Assembly: GCF_000389635.1 (NCBI RefSeq)
Contig: NC_021182.1
Location: 3,637,925-3,701,924 of the forward strand
Origin: Clostridium pasteurianum BC1
GTDB lineage: Bacteria; Bacillota; Clostridia; Clostridiales; Clostridiaceae
Reading direction: 5' to 3'
DNA: 64,000 nucleotides
Positions within the stretch are counted from its first letter, which is position 1. Each line of letters opens with the position of its first letter. The notes below the pieces were generated by a model, which worked only from the letters and a program-made list of their open reading frames with translations, had not been told where the DNA came from and ran no database searches. Below, piece by piece: positions 27,120 through 36,467 of this stretch. The position numbers were made by a program, and so were the translations under genes.

Positions 27120-30100
27120 CTATGCTGCATTATCAGTTCTTTTCCTTCTTTTATCTAGAATAAACAACATTGCTCCCAGTATTACACATAAACTTCCCAT
27201 ACCAACAAGGGCTCCAAAATCTATAGTTTGCCCTGTCTTAGGAAGAGTTGTACTTGCATTTGAAGTTGCTGTAGATGCTACTGCAGTTGTGGATACTGGT
27301 GCTGGTTGCTGTTGTACTGGTGTTGGCTGCTGCTGTACCGGTGTTTCTGCCGGTATTAATGAAGCATCAGTAACAAAGTAGTCACTGCAGTGATCTGTAG
27401 TATAAGTAATATATCCATCTGAATCAACTTTTATATTACTTTGTACAATATCATAGCTATCCTTATCAGCATAATATCTACAAATGCTAACAACTTTATT
27501 TGCCCAGTTCTTACCTATAAATATTTTAACTGCAGACTTTCCAGGTAGTTGCCCTTCGTAATTAAAAGAAAATGAAACAATTGAAGCATTTTTTCCCGTT
27601 ACAGCTTTTACTCTAGCTGCTTCTTTTGATGTTAAAGCAGTTGGTACTGTCTTCAAAGATAAATCAATGTCACTTGTAACATTTGAAGTTATATCTTTGC
27701 CATTAAAGGTCCAGGTTACATTATTTCCTACAAAACTTATCGTCTTATCCTTACCTCTAATTGCATTGAATACATCTTTGCTTACTACAGGTGAAGTTTT
27801 AATATCTATGGTAGGAATTTCAGTGTTATTGGTAATTGCATCATTTACAGCACTTATTACTGCTGCTCCATCTTTATTATCTATTGTAGTTGGTGTTTGA
27901 TCTACATCCTGACTTACAGCAGTAGTATAAACCTTCCAATTGTTTGAAGAGTCTGGTGATATTGTCTTATGATCTTTAATATAACTCATCATTAAACTTC
28001 TAACTTGGCCATCATCACCAAGAGCCTTAGCAGAATCATAAGTTACAATACTTGGATCTGTACTACTTAAACCTGCTGCCTTCATGAATCCGCCGCCGCC
28101 ATTGTATCTGTAATTATTAATTGCCACTGTAAATACATCCGTATCTTTTACTAGCACTCCATTTATCTTTAAATTCTTTATCCTGTTTCCTGATGTAACC
28201 CCTCCAGTAGTAGGATCTACTGTGCATGCTGGCTGAGTTAAATCTACATCGTAAGTTGCTCCGTACAATTGATCTAGATTATAATCAGGAATATTCAAAG
28301 TTGGATCTTTTACTATTGGATCACTGGAATTAGCTGCCTGCTTGTAGTATCTAACAGAATATTCCATCCAGTTCTTTAGCTGTTTACCGTTCATCTTTAC
28401 TCCAAACAAGAAATTTTCATATACATATACGGACATGATATCTTTTATAGTTATATCTCCCTTTGGAATATATGCTGCTGAACTTAATGGTGCTGCAATT
28501 GACAATTGCGTACCTGCTGCTTCCTTCTGAACCTTATTGATAAGCTCCATTATTGGAGTAGCCTGTGTAGTTTGTCCATCTCCTTTAAATTCTCCTGTTG
28601 ATGTTCCAAGCTTAGTTTGAATGTAGCCTAAGGTCTGATTCTGATATGGCTGAATTAATTGTACTATTGCTGGATCTTCAGCTATAGTATTATCCATTTT
28701 AACATTTTTTGTTGTAAGTCCAGTAAATTTTCCGTCTTTATCTATATTTAAATCTATTTGTGATACATAAGTTCCCCATTTACTTGGCTCTACAACTGGT
28801 ACAACCTTTCCATCGGGATTTTTTAAACTTGTGTCATTTAATGTGGCATGAGTATGTCCTGCAACTATAGCATCTATTCCAGATACCTGAGTTGCTATTG
28901 CTTTTACTTGATTTTCTGGAATTACATCTGATGGACTTTCCTCCCCGCTGTGAGCTGATACTATTACTACATCTGCTCCAGCCTGTCTAACCTTCGGTAC
29001 CCAAAGCTTAGCTTCATCTACTAAATCATTGAAATGTAATCCAGCATAGTGAGCAGGATCTTCCCAGTTTGGTATACATTTAGTTGTAAGTCCAAGTATA
29101 CCAACTTTTATTGTCTTTCCATTTACATTAAAATTCTTAATGTAGTATGGATTTACAAAATTAGTATTATCACTTTTGTAAGTATTTGCTGATAATACAT
29201 TTATATTTTCTTTTTTTGCATCTGAAATTATTCTATTTAGCGTTGTTAGACCATAGTTGAATTCATGATTTCCAAGAGTCCAAGTATCATATTTCATAGC
29301 TCCCATTACCTTCATTAGTGGATACTCAGATGTGGTGTCAAGCATATCATAATAATATGAAAGTGGAGTTCCTTGAATTGTGTCTCCGTTGTCTATTAAC
29401 ATAACATTTGGATTTGATGCTCTTACACTATTAACATAAGTGGATACTTTTGCTAACCCCTGTGGAGTTGATGGTGCTTTACCCGCTGCATAATCATAAT
29501 TAAGTACATTCCCATGTATATCTGAGGTTGCTAACACTGATATAGTAGAACCACCTTGATTGCCACTATTATCACCAGTACTAACCTTATTAACATCTGA
29601 AGCTTGACCAACTGTAAGCTCAAATTTTGCTCCATATTGAGATACAGCTGCCACTACATTAATTTTATCTCCTACATTAATTTCGCTTAACGCTGGAACT
29701 TTATACATACTTATGCTTCCGGTACTATCCTGAATCATTGAATCAGAACTAGTATCGTAACTCTGAAGTGATGCATTATTTATTTGAACTAATTGTCCTT
29801 GAAGTGATGCATTAATGTCACTTATATTAACTACTTTTGGTGTTACAACATTCCCTGTACTTATTGTACTAATACCTGATGCATTCTTTGGAGTTACCTC
29901 TAAAAGATTGCTATAAACTGATAAGGGACCTGTAACTTGAATTTTATCTCCTTTTTTAACAGCAGCCTTTGCACTTGAATTATAAACACAAATTCCAGCT
30001 GTATTATCTTGAATGAATACATTATTTCCATTGACAGTTGTTACTGTTCCTGTAATTGTTACATTTCCAGATGTTAATTTTCTTGCATCTGCTATGCTCA

Positions 30101-31727
30101 TAGATGTAGCTGAGCCTGATTGAGTCTGTGGCGTAATTCTATTATTCATAGCAAATTTAATAGTGTTATTTGCTCTAATGTCATCAAGAAAAGCATCTCT
30201 TGCAAGCTTATGTGTATCAAATAATGTGGCACTAACTGCTGGATCAGTAAATCCTAGAAAACCATCTCCACCTGTCAGTACAAAGTCAGGACCTGCTACC
30301 TTTAAAGTTTCGGTATCACTAATAGCTGTTCCATCTTCTCTAGTAATGCTTGTTACTTTGCTTCCATAAGCTTTTGAAGAATCATAAGTGAATTTAATTC
30401 CTGAAATCTGAATTCCCTTTCCACCTATTATATTAGCGGAATTTTTAGGATCAGGATAAGTTCCAACTGCCTGCTCTAAAACAGTTTTCAGCTGAGCCTT
30501 ATTCATAGTTACCGTATCAATTTCATTGTCAAAGGGCATAAATGTGAATACTTGTCCAACCGTTATATCACCTTTGCTGAAATCTGTTCTTAACCCTCCA
30601 TTATTAGCTACGCCCACATCTGCCTTTGCATAGCTTTTAACCACATCCGATGCCCAGTTTCCAAGTTGAGATTCACCATAGGGCTGCTGATCCTGGGTTC
30701 TGCTTAAATCAGTAGGTATATTTCCTATAACCTCATTAAATATTGGCCCTACCTGTGTATTTGCATCACTTACGATTTTTTGTACTTCAGAATCAACTAC
30801 TGGATTAGTTGCCTTATATCCATTAGCATTATCCAATGCTACATAAGCGGAGGTAGTATTGGGAAAACTAACCTTCATATCAGGTGTTACTGTCATTTTT
30901 AAATCTGCATACCCTTTTCCACTGCTGCTGGCATTGATTACTGGTATACCATTTACTATTTTCTGTTCTACCGTATGGGTGTGCCCCCCAAAAACTGCAT
31001 TTACATTTGTAAGTTTATTAACAATTGTATCAAGTGGACCTTCGCCTTCATGAACCACTGCAATTATAACATCTGCTTGATTCTTATCCTTAAGATCCTT
31101 TGCTACAGAATTAATTTCAGTTGCAGCATCTGTGAAATTTTTATCTGCAACATAACCTGGCATTACAATGTTTGGCGTATCATTGGTAATTGCTCCAACA
31201 AAAGCAATTCTTACACCATCCTTTGTTATAATCTTGTATGGATCAAATACTCTACTACCATTTGATCCATCTGCATTTTTATTGTACAAATTTGCACAAA
31301 TAAAATTGAATGAAGCATCTTTCATTGTAGTGTTGATAATTGTGTTAAGTCCCCAATCAAATTCATGATTTCCAAGCTCTGAAAATTCCATACCTATATT
31401 ACTCATTGCCTGCTGAACTGGGACTCCCTTTAAGGTATTTGAGATTGGTGTGCCTTGAAATAAGTCTCCTCCACCAAAAACTATGGTATCAGGATTTGCT
31501 GCCTTAACAGCCTTTACTCTATTAGCCAATACGCCTGCTACAGGTAACGGCGGATTACTTGTGTCTTGAAGTGCTCCATGAAGATCTGTAATTTCAACTA
31601 AATCAAAGGTCTTATCTGCTGATGCTGCATAAGCCTTTACTGCAAGTCCATTTGACAAGGTTGAAATTAATAATAAAACTGTAAGAAAAAAAGATATCCA
31701 CTGCTTGAATTTTAAAGATTTAAACAA
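27120..31727 (-). CDS. Cell-wall-anchored tandem 5'-nucleotidase / 2',3'-cyclic nucleotide phosphodiesterase (YhcR-like)
   Basis: A 1535-residue secreted enzyme that would strip phosphate from extracellular nucleotides. Order: signal peptide 1-35; metallophosphoesterase 1 from about 42 with DLHG, GNHEFDWG and GGHTHTVE; its 5'-nucleotidase C domain to about 535; an OB-fold-like segment about 545-640 (GTVTTVNGNNVFIQD); metallophosphoesterase 2 from about 730 with SDIHGN, GNHEFNYG and AGHTHATL; a second nucleotidase C domain to about 1290; a wall-spanning part with PTPVQQQPAP repeats; LPKTG at 1495-1499, hydrophobic helix and KRRKR tail. Sortase anchoring is thus clear. The architecture matches B. 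subtilis YhcR. It is divergent from a two-component system; TTAACA-like repeats upstream hint at phosphate control. Confidence 0.92.
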   Translation of the reverse strand: MFKSLKFKQWISFFLTVLLLISTLSNGLAVKAYAASADKTFDLVEITDLHGALQDTSNPPLPVAGVLANRVKAVKAANPDTIVFGGGDLFQGTPISNTLKGVPVQQAMSNIGMEFSELGNHEFDWGLNTIINTTMKDASFNFICANLYNKNADGSNGSRVFDPYKIITKDGVRIAFVGAITNDTPNIVMPGYVADKNFTDAATEINSVAKDLKDKNQADVIIAVVHEGEGPLDTIVNKLTNVNAVFGGHTHTVEQKIVNGIPVINASSSGKGYADLKMTVTPDMKVSFPNTTSAYVALDNANGYKATNPVVDSEVQKIVSDANTQVGPIFNEVIGNIPTDLSRTQDQQPYGESQLGNWASDVVKSYAKADVGVANNGGLRTDFSKGDITVGQVFTFMPFDNEIDTVTMNKAQLKTVLEQAVGTYPDPKNSANIIGGKGIQISGIKFTYDSSKAYGSKVTSITREDGTAISDTETLKVAGPDFVLTGGDGFLGFTDPAVSATLFDTHKLARDAFLDDIRANNTIKFAMNNRITPQTQSGSATSMSIADARKLTSGNVTITGTVTTVNGNNVFIQDNTAGICVYNSSAKAAVKKGDKIQVTGPLSVYSNLLEVTPKNASGISTISTGNVVTPKVVNISDINASLQGQLVQINNASLQSYDTSSDSMIQDSTGSISMYKVPALSEINVGDKINVVAAVSQYGAKFELTVGQASDVNKVSTGDNSGNQGGSTISVLATSDIHGNVLNYDYAAGKAPSTPQGLAKVSTYVNSVRASNPNVMLIDNGDTIQGTPLSYYYDMLDTTSEYPLMKVMGAMKYDTWTLGNHEFNYGLTTLNRIISDAKKENINVLSANTYKSDNTNFVNPYYIKNFNVNGKTIKVGILGLTTKCIPNWEDPAHYAGLHFNDLVDEAKLWVPKVRQAGADVVIVSAHSGEESPSDVIPENQVKAIATQVSGIDAIVAGHTHATLNDTSLKNPDGKVVPVVEPSKWGTYVSQIDLNIDKDGKFTGLTTKNVKMDNTIAEDPAIVQLIQPYQNQTLGYIQTKLGTSTGEFKGDGQTTQATPIMELINKVQKEAAGTQLSIAAPLSSAAYIPKGDITIKDIMSVYVYENFLFGVKMNGKQLKNWMEYSVRYYKQAANSSDPIVKDPTLNIPDYNLDQLYGATYDVDLTQPACTVDPTTGGVTSGNRIKNLKINGVLVKDTDVFTVAINNYRYNGGGGFMKAAGLSSTDPSIVTYDSAKALGDDGQVRSLMMSYIKDHKTISPDSSNNWKVYTTAVSQDVDQTPTTIDNKDGAAVISAVNDAITNNTEIPTIDIKTSPVVSKDVFNAIRGKDKTISFVGNNVTWTFNGKDITSNVTSDIDLSLKTVPTALTSKEAARVKAVTGKNASIVSFSFNYEGQLPGKSAVKIFIGKNWANKVVSICRYYADKDSYDIVQSNIKVDSDGYITYTTDHCSDYFVTDASLIPAETPVQQQPTPVQQQPAPVSTTAVASTATSNASTTLPKTGQTIDFGALVGMGSLCVILGAMLFILDKRRKRTDNAA

Positions 31728-32218
31728 TACTTAACCCCCTTGTATATTAGTACTTTTGTAAAAATATCAATTGCTAATTTTATGAGAAATTATACAGACT
31801 ATTATCAGTTATTTCATAGATAATTAACAATTTTCAAGAAAATTTTAACACTTTTACAATAATTAATGTTTATGTAGAAGTTAATATGATGTTAAATTTG
31901 TAAAAAAAACCATTTAAAATATGAATATCTCCTAAAATTTATCAAGTATATATGTTGCAATAAATTATATTCATTATAAAATATCTAGTCTATTTAACTG
32001 CTATTAATTAAATTTACAATTTTAATTACAACTTATATTTATAATTTAAATCTATTACTTAATATGATTAAAATCGCTATGTATAAAATCCTTGTACCAT
32101 TAAAACTAGCTCGTTGAATTTCTTTACAATTATGTGCTAATATGAATAATATATTTAGGCAAGTTTAACTTGCTATTTCTTTCATATACCTTAGAAAAAT
32201 CAAAAGGGGGATTTAGTT
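31728..32218. promoter_or_regulatory. Divergent control region, nucleotidase / two-component system
   Basis: A 491-base gene-free region. On the minus strand near 31880-31896 there is TTAACA-TCATA-TTAACT, and further toward the nucleotidase TGTTAAAA and TTGTTAATT, reminiscent of Pho-box hexamers (TTAACA repeats). Near 32157-32193 lies AGGCAAGTT...CATATACCT, a weak member of the AGGCATA palindrome group. No clear -10/-35 pair could be assigned. Confidence 0.35.
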
Positions 32219-32914
32219 TTGCAAGATAAGATACTCATAGTAGACGACGAAAAAAACATATTAGACGTATTAGCTTATGCATTAAAACGAGAAGGCTACT
32301 TAATAGATACCGCTTACAACGGTAAAGAAGCATTACATAAAGTTGATAGCTTTAATCCCAATATATTAATTTTAGATTTAATGCTCCCTGAAATAAATGG
32401 CTATGATATATGCAAAAAGTTAGAAGAAAAAAATATTGGCATTATTATGCTTACAGCTAAAAGCGACATTGTAGACAAGCTTCTTGGGTTAGAGCTGGGT
32501 GCAGACGACTACCTAACAAAACCCTTTGACATACGTGAGGTCATTGCAAGGGTTAAATCCCTTTCAAGGAGATTAAATAAAAACACAAGTGAAAAAGAAA
32601 ATATAATTAATATTAAAAATCTTACAATAAACCTAAATGAAAGAACTGTTATTATAGATAACTGTCTTCTTGAATTAACTTCTATAGAATTTGATTTACT
32701 TTACCTGCTGCTTTCGAATCCCAATATGGTCTATTCCAGAGATCAACTTTTAGATTTAGTCTGGAAAACTGAATACTTTGGAGGCACAAGGACTGTGGAC
32801 ACACATATACAGAGAATACGAAAAAAATTAGGTACTGATTATCAAAATTTAATACAGACAGTTCACGGTACAGGCTATAGAGGAGTGAATAAATTTAATG
32901 AAAATAGGAATTAA
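32219..32914 (+). CDS. OmpR/PhoB-type response regulator
   Basis: A 231-residue regulator. The receiver domain (1-118) has the acidic pair DDE near residue 9-11, phosphorylatable Asp53 in ILDLMLPEINGYD, and Lys in LTKPFD near 102. The winged-helix output domain (about 130-228) shows LTSIEFDLLYLLLSNPNMVYSRDQLLD and RTVDTHIQRIRKKLG. It starts with TTG at 32219, seven bases after AAGGGGGAT. Its end overlaps the start of the kinase gene by 17 bases, so they are translated together. The neighbouring nucleotidase and beta-propeller protein are the first candidates for targets. Confidence 0.92.
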   Translation: MQDKILIVDDEKNILDVLAYALKREGYLIDTAYNGKEALHKVDSFNPNILILDLMLPEINGYDICKKLEEKNIGIIMLTAKSDIVDKLLGLELGADDYLTKPFDIREVIARVKSLSRRLNKNTSEKENIINIKNLTINLNERTVIIDNCLLELTSIEFDLLYLLLSNPNMVYSRDQLLDLVWKTEYFGGTRTVDTHIQRIRKKLGTDYQNLIQTVHGTGYRGVNKFNENRN

Positions 32915-34352
32915 ATTTAAACTGGTATCCTTCATAGCCCTACTTTTGTTAATTGTTATAACTCTCTCAAGTTTTCTAGTGCTAAATGGTATAAAAATCT
33001 ATCAAAATAAAGAAGCTGAAAACATTTTATTAAATCAAAAGGACATTTTTGAGCAGTATTTGGATGAAAACTTTAATGCAGATAGCAGTAAAAATAATGG
33101 TAAATTTGAATTAGTAAGAGCAACTCTTTTCAATAAGCCTTGGCTCAGAACTATACCTGCCAGTATATATGATACAAATGGGAACCTTCTTTCTGGTTTT
33201 AAACCAGATGGTAAATTAAACGAAAATAATGAAAAAGATATCATGATTAAATATGCCATAGAAGGTAAAATATCTTATAAACGTGATGACAATGTGCTAT
33301 ATTTTTATTCTCCTATTAAATATAAAAATAATACGGCAGCAATTCTAGAACTCCAATATTCCACTAAGGAAAGTAATAATTTTTACAACAATATTAAGCT
33401 GATGTTCTATGGTACAGGTTCTCTTTCTTTAATTATCGGAATAATATTAGGCTTCTTTTATTTATCTAATTTCACTAAGGATATATACACTATGAGAAAT
33501 TCAGTTAAAAACATTGAAAATGGAAATTTCAATAACATAGAGCCACTTCGCAGAAGAGATGAACTGGGAGAATTGAGTAAAGGTCTAATATATATGAGCA
33601 ATACCATTGAAAAAAATATTAAAGAATTAGAAGTTGAAAAAAACATTTTAAGTAGGGCAGTAAAAAAGCTGCAAAAAATGGATAAAGAACAAAAAGAGTT
33701 CATAGGCAACGTAACTCATGAATTCAAAACTCCTATAACTGCAATAAAAGCTTATGCAGATGTAATGGGTATGTATAGTAATGATATATCTTTAATTGGC
33801 AATGGTACTGAGAGTATATCAAAGGAATGTGACCGTCTCACTAGCATGGTTGATAAAATTTTAAAATTATCCGCTCTAGAAAGATATGATTTTGAAATAG
33901 AGAAAAAGGAAATAAATATAAAAGATCTAATAGAACAAATTTGCCTTAGAATGTCTGGTAAAATAAAGAAGAACAAATTAACTTTAGACTACAAAGTGGA
34001 TGACATAAACATTACAGCAGATCCAGATAATCTTAGACATATAATTATAAATTTAATAGACAACGCTATAAAATATAATAAATCTGGCGGCAGTATAAAG
34101 CTCTCCTGCCAGAAAAATGAAGATACACTTCAAATAAATGTTACAGATACTGGTATAGGCATGTCAGAAGAACATTTAGATAAAATATTTGAACCCTTTT
34201 ATAGAGTAGAACCCCATAGAAGCAGTAAGACAGGAGGAACTGGCTTAGGTTTAGCATTAGTTGAAAACCTAGTTAAAAAGCAAAAAGGCACTATAAAAGT
34301 AAATTCAACTTTAAGTAAAGGTACAAGCTTTTCCATTAGTTTACCATTGTAA
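32898..34352 (+). CDS. Sensor histidine kinase, membrane-bound
   Basis: A 484-residue kinase. Transmembrane helices lie at about 9-31 and 170-190 with an extracytoplasmic sensor of about 135 residues between them; HAMP at about 191-243; dimerisation/phosphoacceptor domain with His274 in GNVTHEFKTP; and the ATP-binding domain with DNLRHIIINLIDNAIKYN, DTGIGMSEEH, FEPFYRVE and GGTGLGLALVE. All four catalytic boxes are intact. Signal unknown. It overlaps the response regulator gene, and 312 bases follow before the next gene, mostly AT-rich sequence and a structured repeat. Confidence 0.92.
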   Translation: MKIGIKFKLVSFIALLLLIVITLSSFLVLNGIKIYQNKEAENILLNQKDIFEQYLDENFNADSSKNNGKFELVRATLFNKPWLRTIPASIYDTNGNLLSGFKPDGKLNENNEKDIMIKYAIEGKISYKRDDNVLYFYSPIKYKNNTAAILELQYSTKESNNFYNNIKLMFYGTGSLSLIIGIILGFFYLSNFTKDIYTMRNSVKNIENGNFNNIEPLRRRDELGELSKGLIYMSNTIEKNIKELEVEKNILSRAVKKLQKMDKEQKEFIGNVTHEFKTPITAIKAYADVMGMYSNDISLIGNGTESISKECDRLTSMVDKILKLSALERYDFEIEKKEINIKDLIEQICLRMSGKIKKNKLTLDYKVDDINITADPDNLRHIIINLIDNAIKYNKSGGSIKLSCQKNEDTLQINVTDTGIGMSEEHLDKIFEPFYRVEPHRSSKTGGTGLGLALVENLVKKQKGTIKVNSTLSKGTSFSISLPL

Positions 34353-34519
34353 ATTTCAAATACTATGAACAAATTTTAACTATATTATCCTTATAAATTA
34401 ATATGTAAAACAATAAGTTTACAAAATTGTGACATATATTTATAATTCTGTGAAAAAAACTTGCTATTCTTAAACAGTCATCTTTTAATAAATAGAATTG
34501 TTCATTCTTTAAAAGATGA

Positions 34520-34648
34520 TTTATCTGATGACTAGCCGCTGTAACACCCCCACTTTCCTTAAGTGAGAGATAGCAGCGTCACGTCCCTAGATAATTCATC
34601 TAAACTGAGTGTGAAAACAAACTCCCACTCAGTAAGATTCATTGATAA
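34520..34648 (+). repeat. Structured intergenic repeat, subfamily A, copy 2
   Basis: TTTATCTGATGACTAGCCGC to AGATTCATTGATA. The outer stem here is ATCT/AGAT instead of ATCC/GGAT, a compensated change. The second hairpin is ACTGAGTG...CACTCAGT. The element ends 16 bases before the next start codon and lies directly against its ribosome site, so it forms the 5' leader of that gene. Confidence 0.85.
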
Positions 34649-34664
34649 AAAGGGAGGCAAAGTA

Positions 34665-35975
34665 ATGAGCAAGAAAAAAATCATTTCATTTATTGTATTA
34701 GCCGGAATTATAATAACATCTGGCACTATAGTTTTAAAAAATACCGATATATTAAAACATATTGAATCTGCTAAAGCTGAAAATAATATAAAACTTATGA
34801 ATTACAAACCAGCTAAAAAGGTAAATACATCAGGTTTTCAAGTAGATAAATATGATAAGACAAATATTGCTGGATTAATTAACGATAATGAAGTATTAAC
34901 TTTAACTACTAAGGATGTACCTAAGAAAACTGTTATTCCTACTAATGAAAACTATTATTGCAGTATTTATAATTTAAATACAAAAAATAAAAAAGACTTT
35001 AAAGATGTTAACATATCAAATTTTTACGGTCTATCGCCTGACAAAAAATATGCTCTTTATATGGGACCAGTCTACGTTTCAAAAGAAACTCCTGAAGAAA
35101 CAAAAAAAGCTCAACAAAGAGGCAGCTTATATCACGGATTAAAAGTTCTTAACTTATTCACAGGACAAATTACTACTTTGATTCCAGATCACTCCAATGG
35201 TGAATTCAAATGGATAAGTAATGATAAAGTTTGGGCAAGCTTTTTTACTGGCTGGCAGATAATTGGTATAGATGGAAAAGTATATGCATCAGGTGATTAT
35301 CCTGTAAAGGGAAATGATAGTGCTTGGACAGTAGGTGCTGATATAAAAGATTCAGGTGATATTGTGGAAGGAAAAATATATTATACTGAATTAGAAGATA
35401 AGCCTATAAATGTTGATTTACAGTCTATGGACATAAAGACTAAAGAAATCAAAGATCTATTTAGTAACAAAAACTCATTACATGCATCAAAACAAGGGCA
35501 CACAATTGCAATGGACAATTATGTTGACCACGGTGAAAAATCTCCTGGAATATACGATAGAACTTTTGGAACAATCATATTAGACGAAAATGGACAATTA
35601 CTAAGAAACATCGATCTTCCTGACTATGGTCCAAACAATTTTGTAATATCACCAGATGGAACTAAAGCTGCCTATATAGAACAAGATAATTCTAAAAATA
35701 CTGCTAATAGCAGTAATACAGAACAAGCCCCTGTTGATCTTAACAATATTCAGAGTACTCTTAAAATTATTGATATAAAGACTGGCGCTACAAAAGAAAT
35801 AATAAAATGCCCATATATATCCAATATAATATGGAACAATACAGGTGATTCCTTATCTTTCACTTCTGGAAGACCTTATATCCTGGAAAAGTCAATAGAT
35901 GCTAAAAATATGATAAAATTTTCTGCTACTAGAAATGAAAATATAGATTCCTATGTTATTACTTTTGATAAATAG
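34665..35975 (+). CDS. Membrane-anchored beta-propeller-like protein, function unknown
   Basis: A 436-residue protein with an uncleaved-looking N-terminal helix (about 5-24, IISFIVLAGIIITSGTIVL) and a large extracytoplasmic part. Recurrent SPDKKYALYMG, SPDGTKAAYIEQ and NTGDSLSFTSGRPY segments are typical of TolB/WD40-like propeller blades (YxSPDGxxxA). No catalytic motif was seen. The start at 34665 follows AGGGAGG; upstream in-frame codons lie inside the structured repeat and are not coding. It follows the kinase gene in the same direction and may be an accessory of that system; this is inference. Confidence 0.65.
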   Translation: MSKKKIISFIVLAGIIITSGTIVLKNTDILKHIESAKAENNIKLMNYKPAKKVNTSGFQVDKYDKTNIAGLINDNEVLTLTTKDVPKKTVIPTNENYYCSIYNLNTKNKKDFKDVNISNFYGLSPDKKYALYMGPVYVSKETPEETKKAQQRGSLYHGLKVLNLFTGQITTLIPDHSNGEFKWISNDKVWASFFTGWQIIGIDGKVYASGDYPVKGNDSAWTVGADIKDSGDIVEGKIYYTELEDKPINVDLQSMDIKTKEIKDLFSNKNSLHASKQGHTIAMDNYVDHGEKSPGIYDRTFGTIILDENGQLLRNIDLPDYGPNNFVISPDGTKAAYIEQDNSKNTANSSNTEQAPVDLNNIQSTLKIIDIKTGATKEIIKCPYISNIIWNNTGDSLSFTSGRPYILEKSIDAKNMIKFSATRNENIDSYVITFDK

Positions 35976-36029
35976 GTCTATTTCATTAACGAAAATTTAT
36001 AGATAAAAACGTATGAGGTGATAAGTAAT

Positions 36030-36122
36030 ATGGAAATAAAAAATCATTTTGGTGTTGATATAGTGATAGCTTCATTAATAATTGGATCTATTTGTATGAT
36101 TATACTTTATTTAATTGCCTAG
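36030..36122 (+). CDS. 30-residue single-helix membrane peptide
   Basis: Encodes MEIKNHFGVDIVIASL then a hydrophobic run to the TAG at 36120-36122, about 19 residues of which would span a membrane. A GAGGTG site lies seven bases upstream of the ATG. Its last codons overlap, in another frame, the start of the ferritin-like fragment. It might be a real micropeptide or the N-terminus of a frameshifted membrane ferritin-like protein. Confidence 0.4.
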   Translation: MEIKNHFGVDIVIASLIIGSICMIILYLIA

Positions 36123-36289
36123 GTGAATTTGAAGCCGCAATTCTATATGAGCAGCATTTAGTAGAATTCCATCAGCAGGATATAAGACATGTATTCTATC
36201 TAATAGCTAGTGAAGAGAAGGGGCATGCTGAACATTTAACTCAAGTATTATTAAAATATGACACGGATAAATATGGTTCTCTTATGTAA
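36092..36289 (+). CDS. Small ferritin-like protein or fragment
   Basis: The frame reads CLGEFEAAILYEQHLVEFHQ then LIASEEKGHAEHLTQVLLKY: two amphipathic helices with Glu and ExxH ligands, one half of a diiron ferritin-like bundle. Only 65 residues, so it is either a two-helix protein that assembles into bundles, as encapsulated ferritins do, or a remnant of a longer gene. The only start is a TTG at 36092 with a poor ribosome site, and an upstream stop limits extension; translational coupling or a frameshift with the 30-residue peptide upstream is possible. Confidence 0.5.
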   Translation: MYDYTLFNCLGEFEAAILYEQHLVEFHQQDIRHVFYLIASEEKGHAEHLTQVLLKYDTDKYGSLM

Positions 36290-36299
36290 GCTGAATAAT

Positions 36300-36371
36300 G
36301 TAAAATAATCTGTTCACACCCCTAACAAGAATAATTACATACTCTCATGGAGTTTACACAGATTATTTTAC
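36300..36371. repeat. 14-bp perfect inverted repeat with 44-base loop
   Basis: GTAAAATAATCTGT at 36300-36313 and ACAGATTATTTTAC at 36358-36371 lie between the convergent ferritin-like and GlcD-type genes. There is no strong T-tract, but the place suits a bidirectional transcript end. Confidence 0.55.
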
Positions 36372-36467
36372 ACTCTCTTATTTCACAAACTCGATACATT
36401 CTTTTATACTTCTTACAATTCACTTTACACAAAGTTAAGATATTCTTTGAAGTTACAACTATCCTCG

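Noticed and set aside
34563-34664. N-terminal extension of the beta-propeller gene
   Set aside because: The codons lie in the structured repeat and lack a ribosome site; the ATG at 34665 has AGGGAGG.
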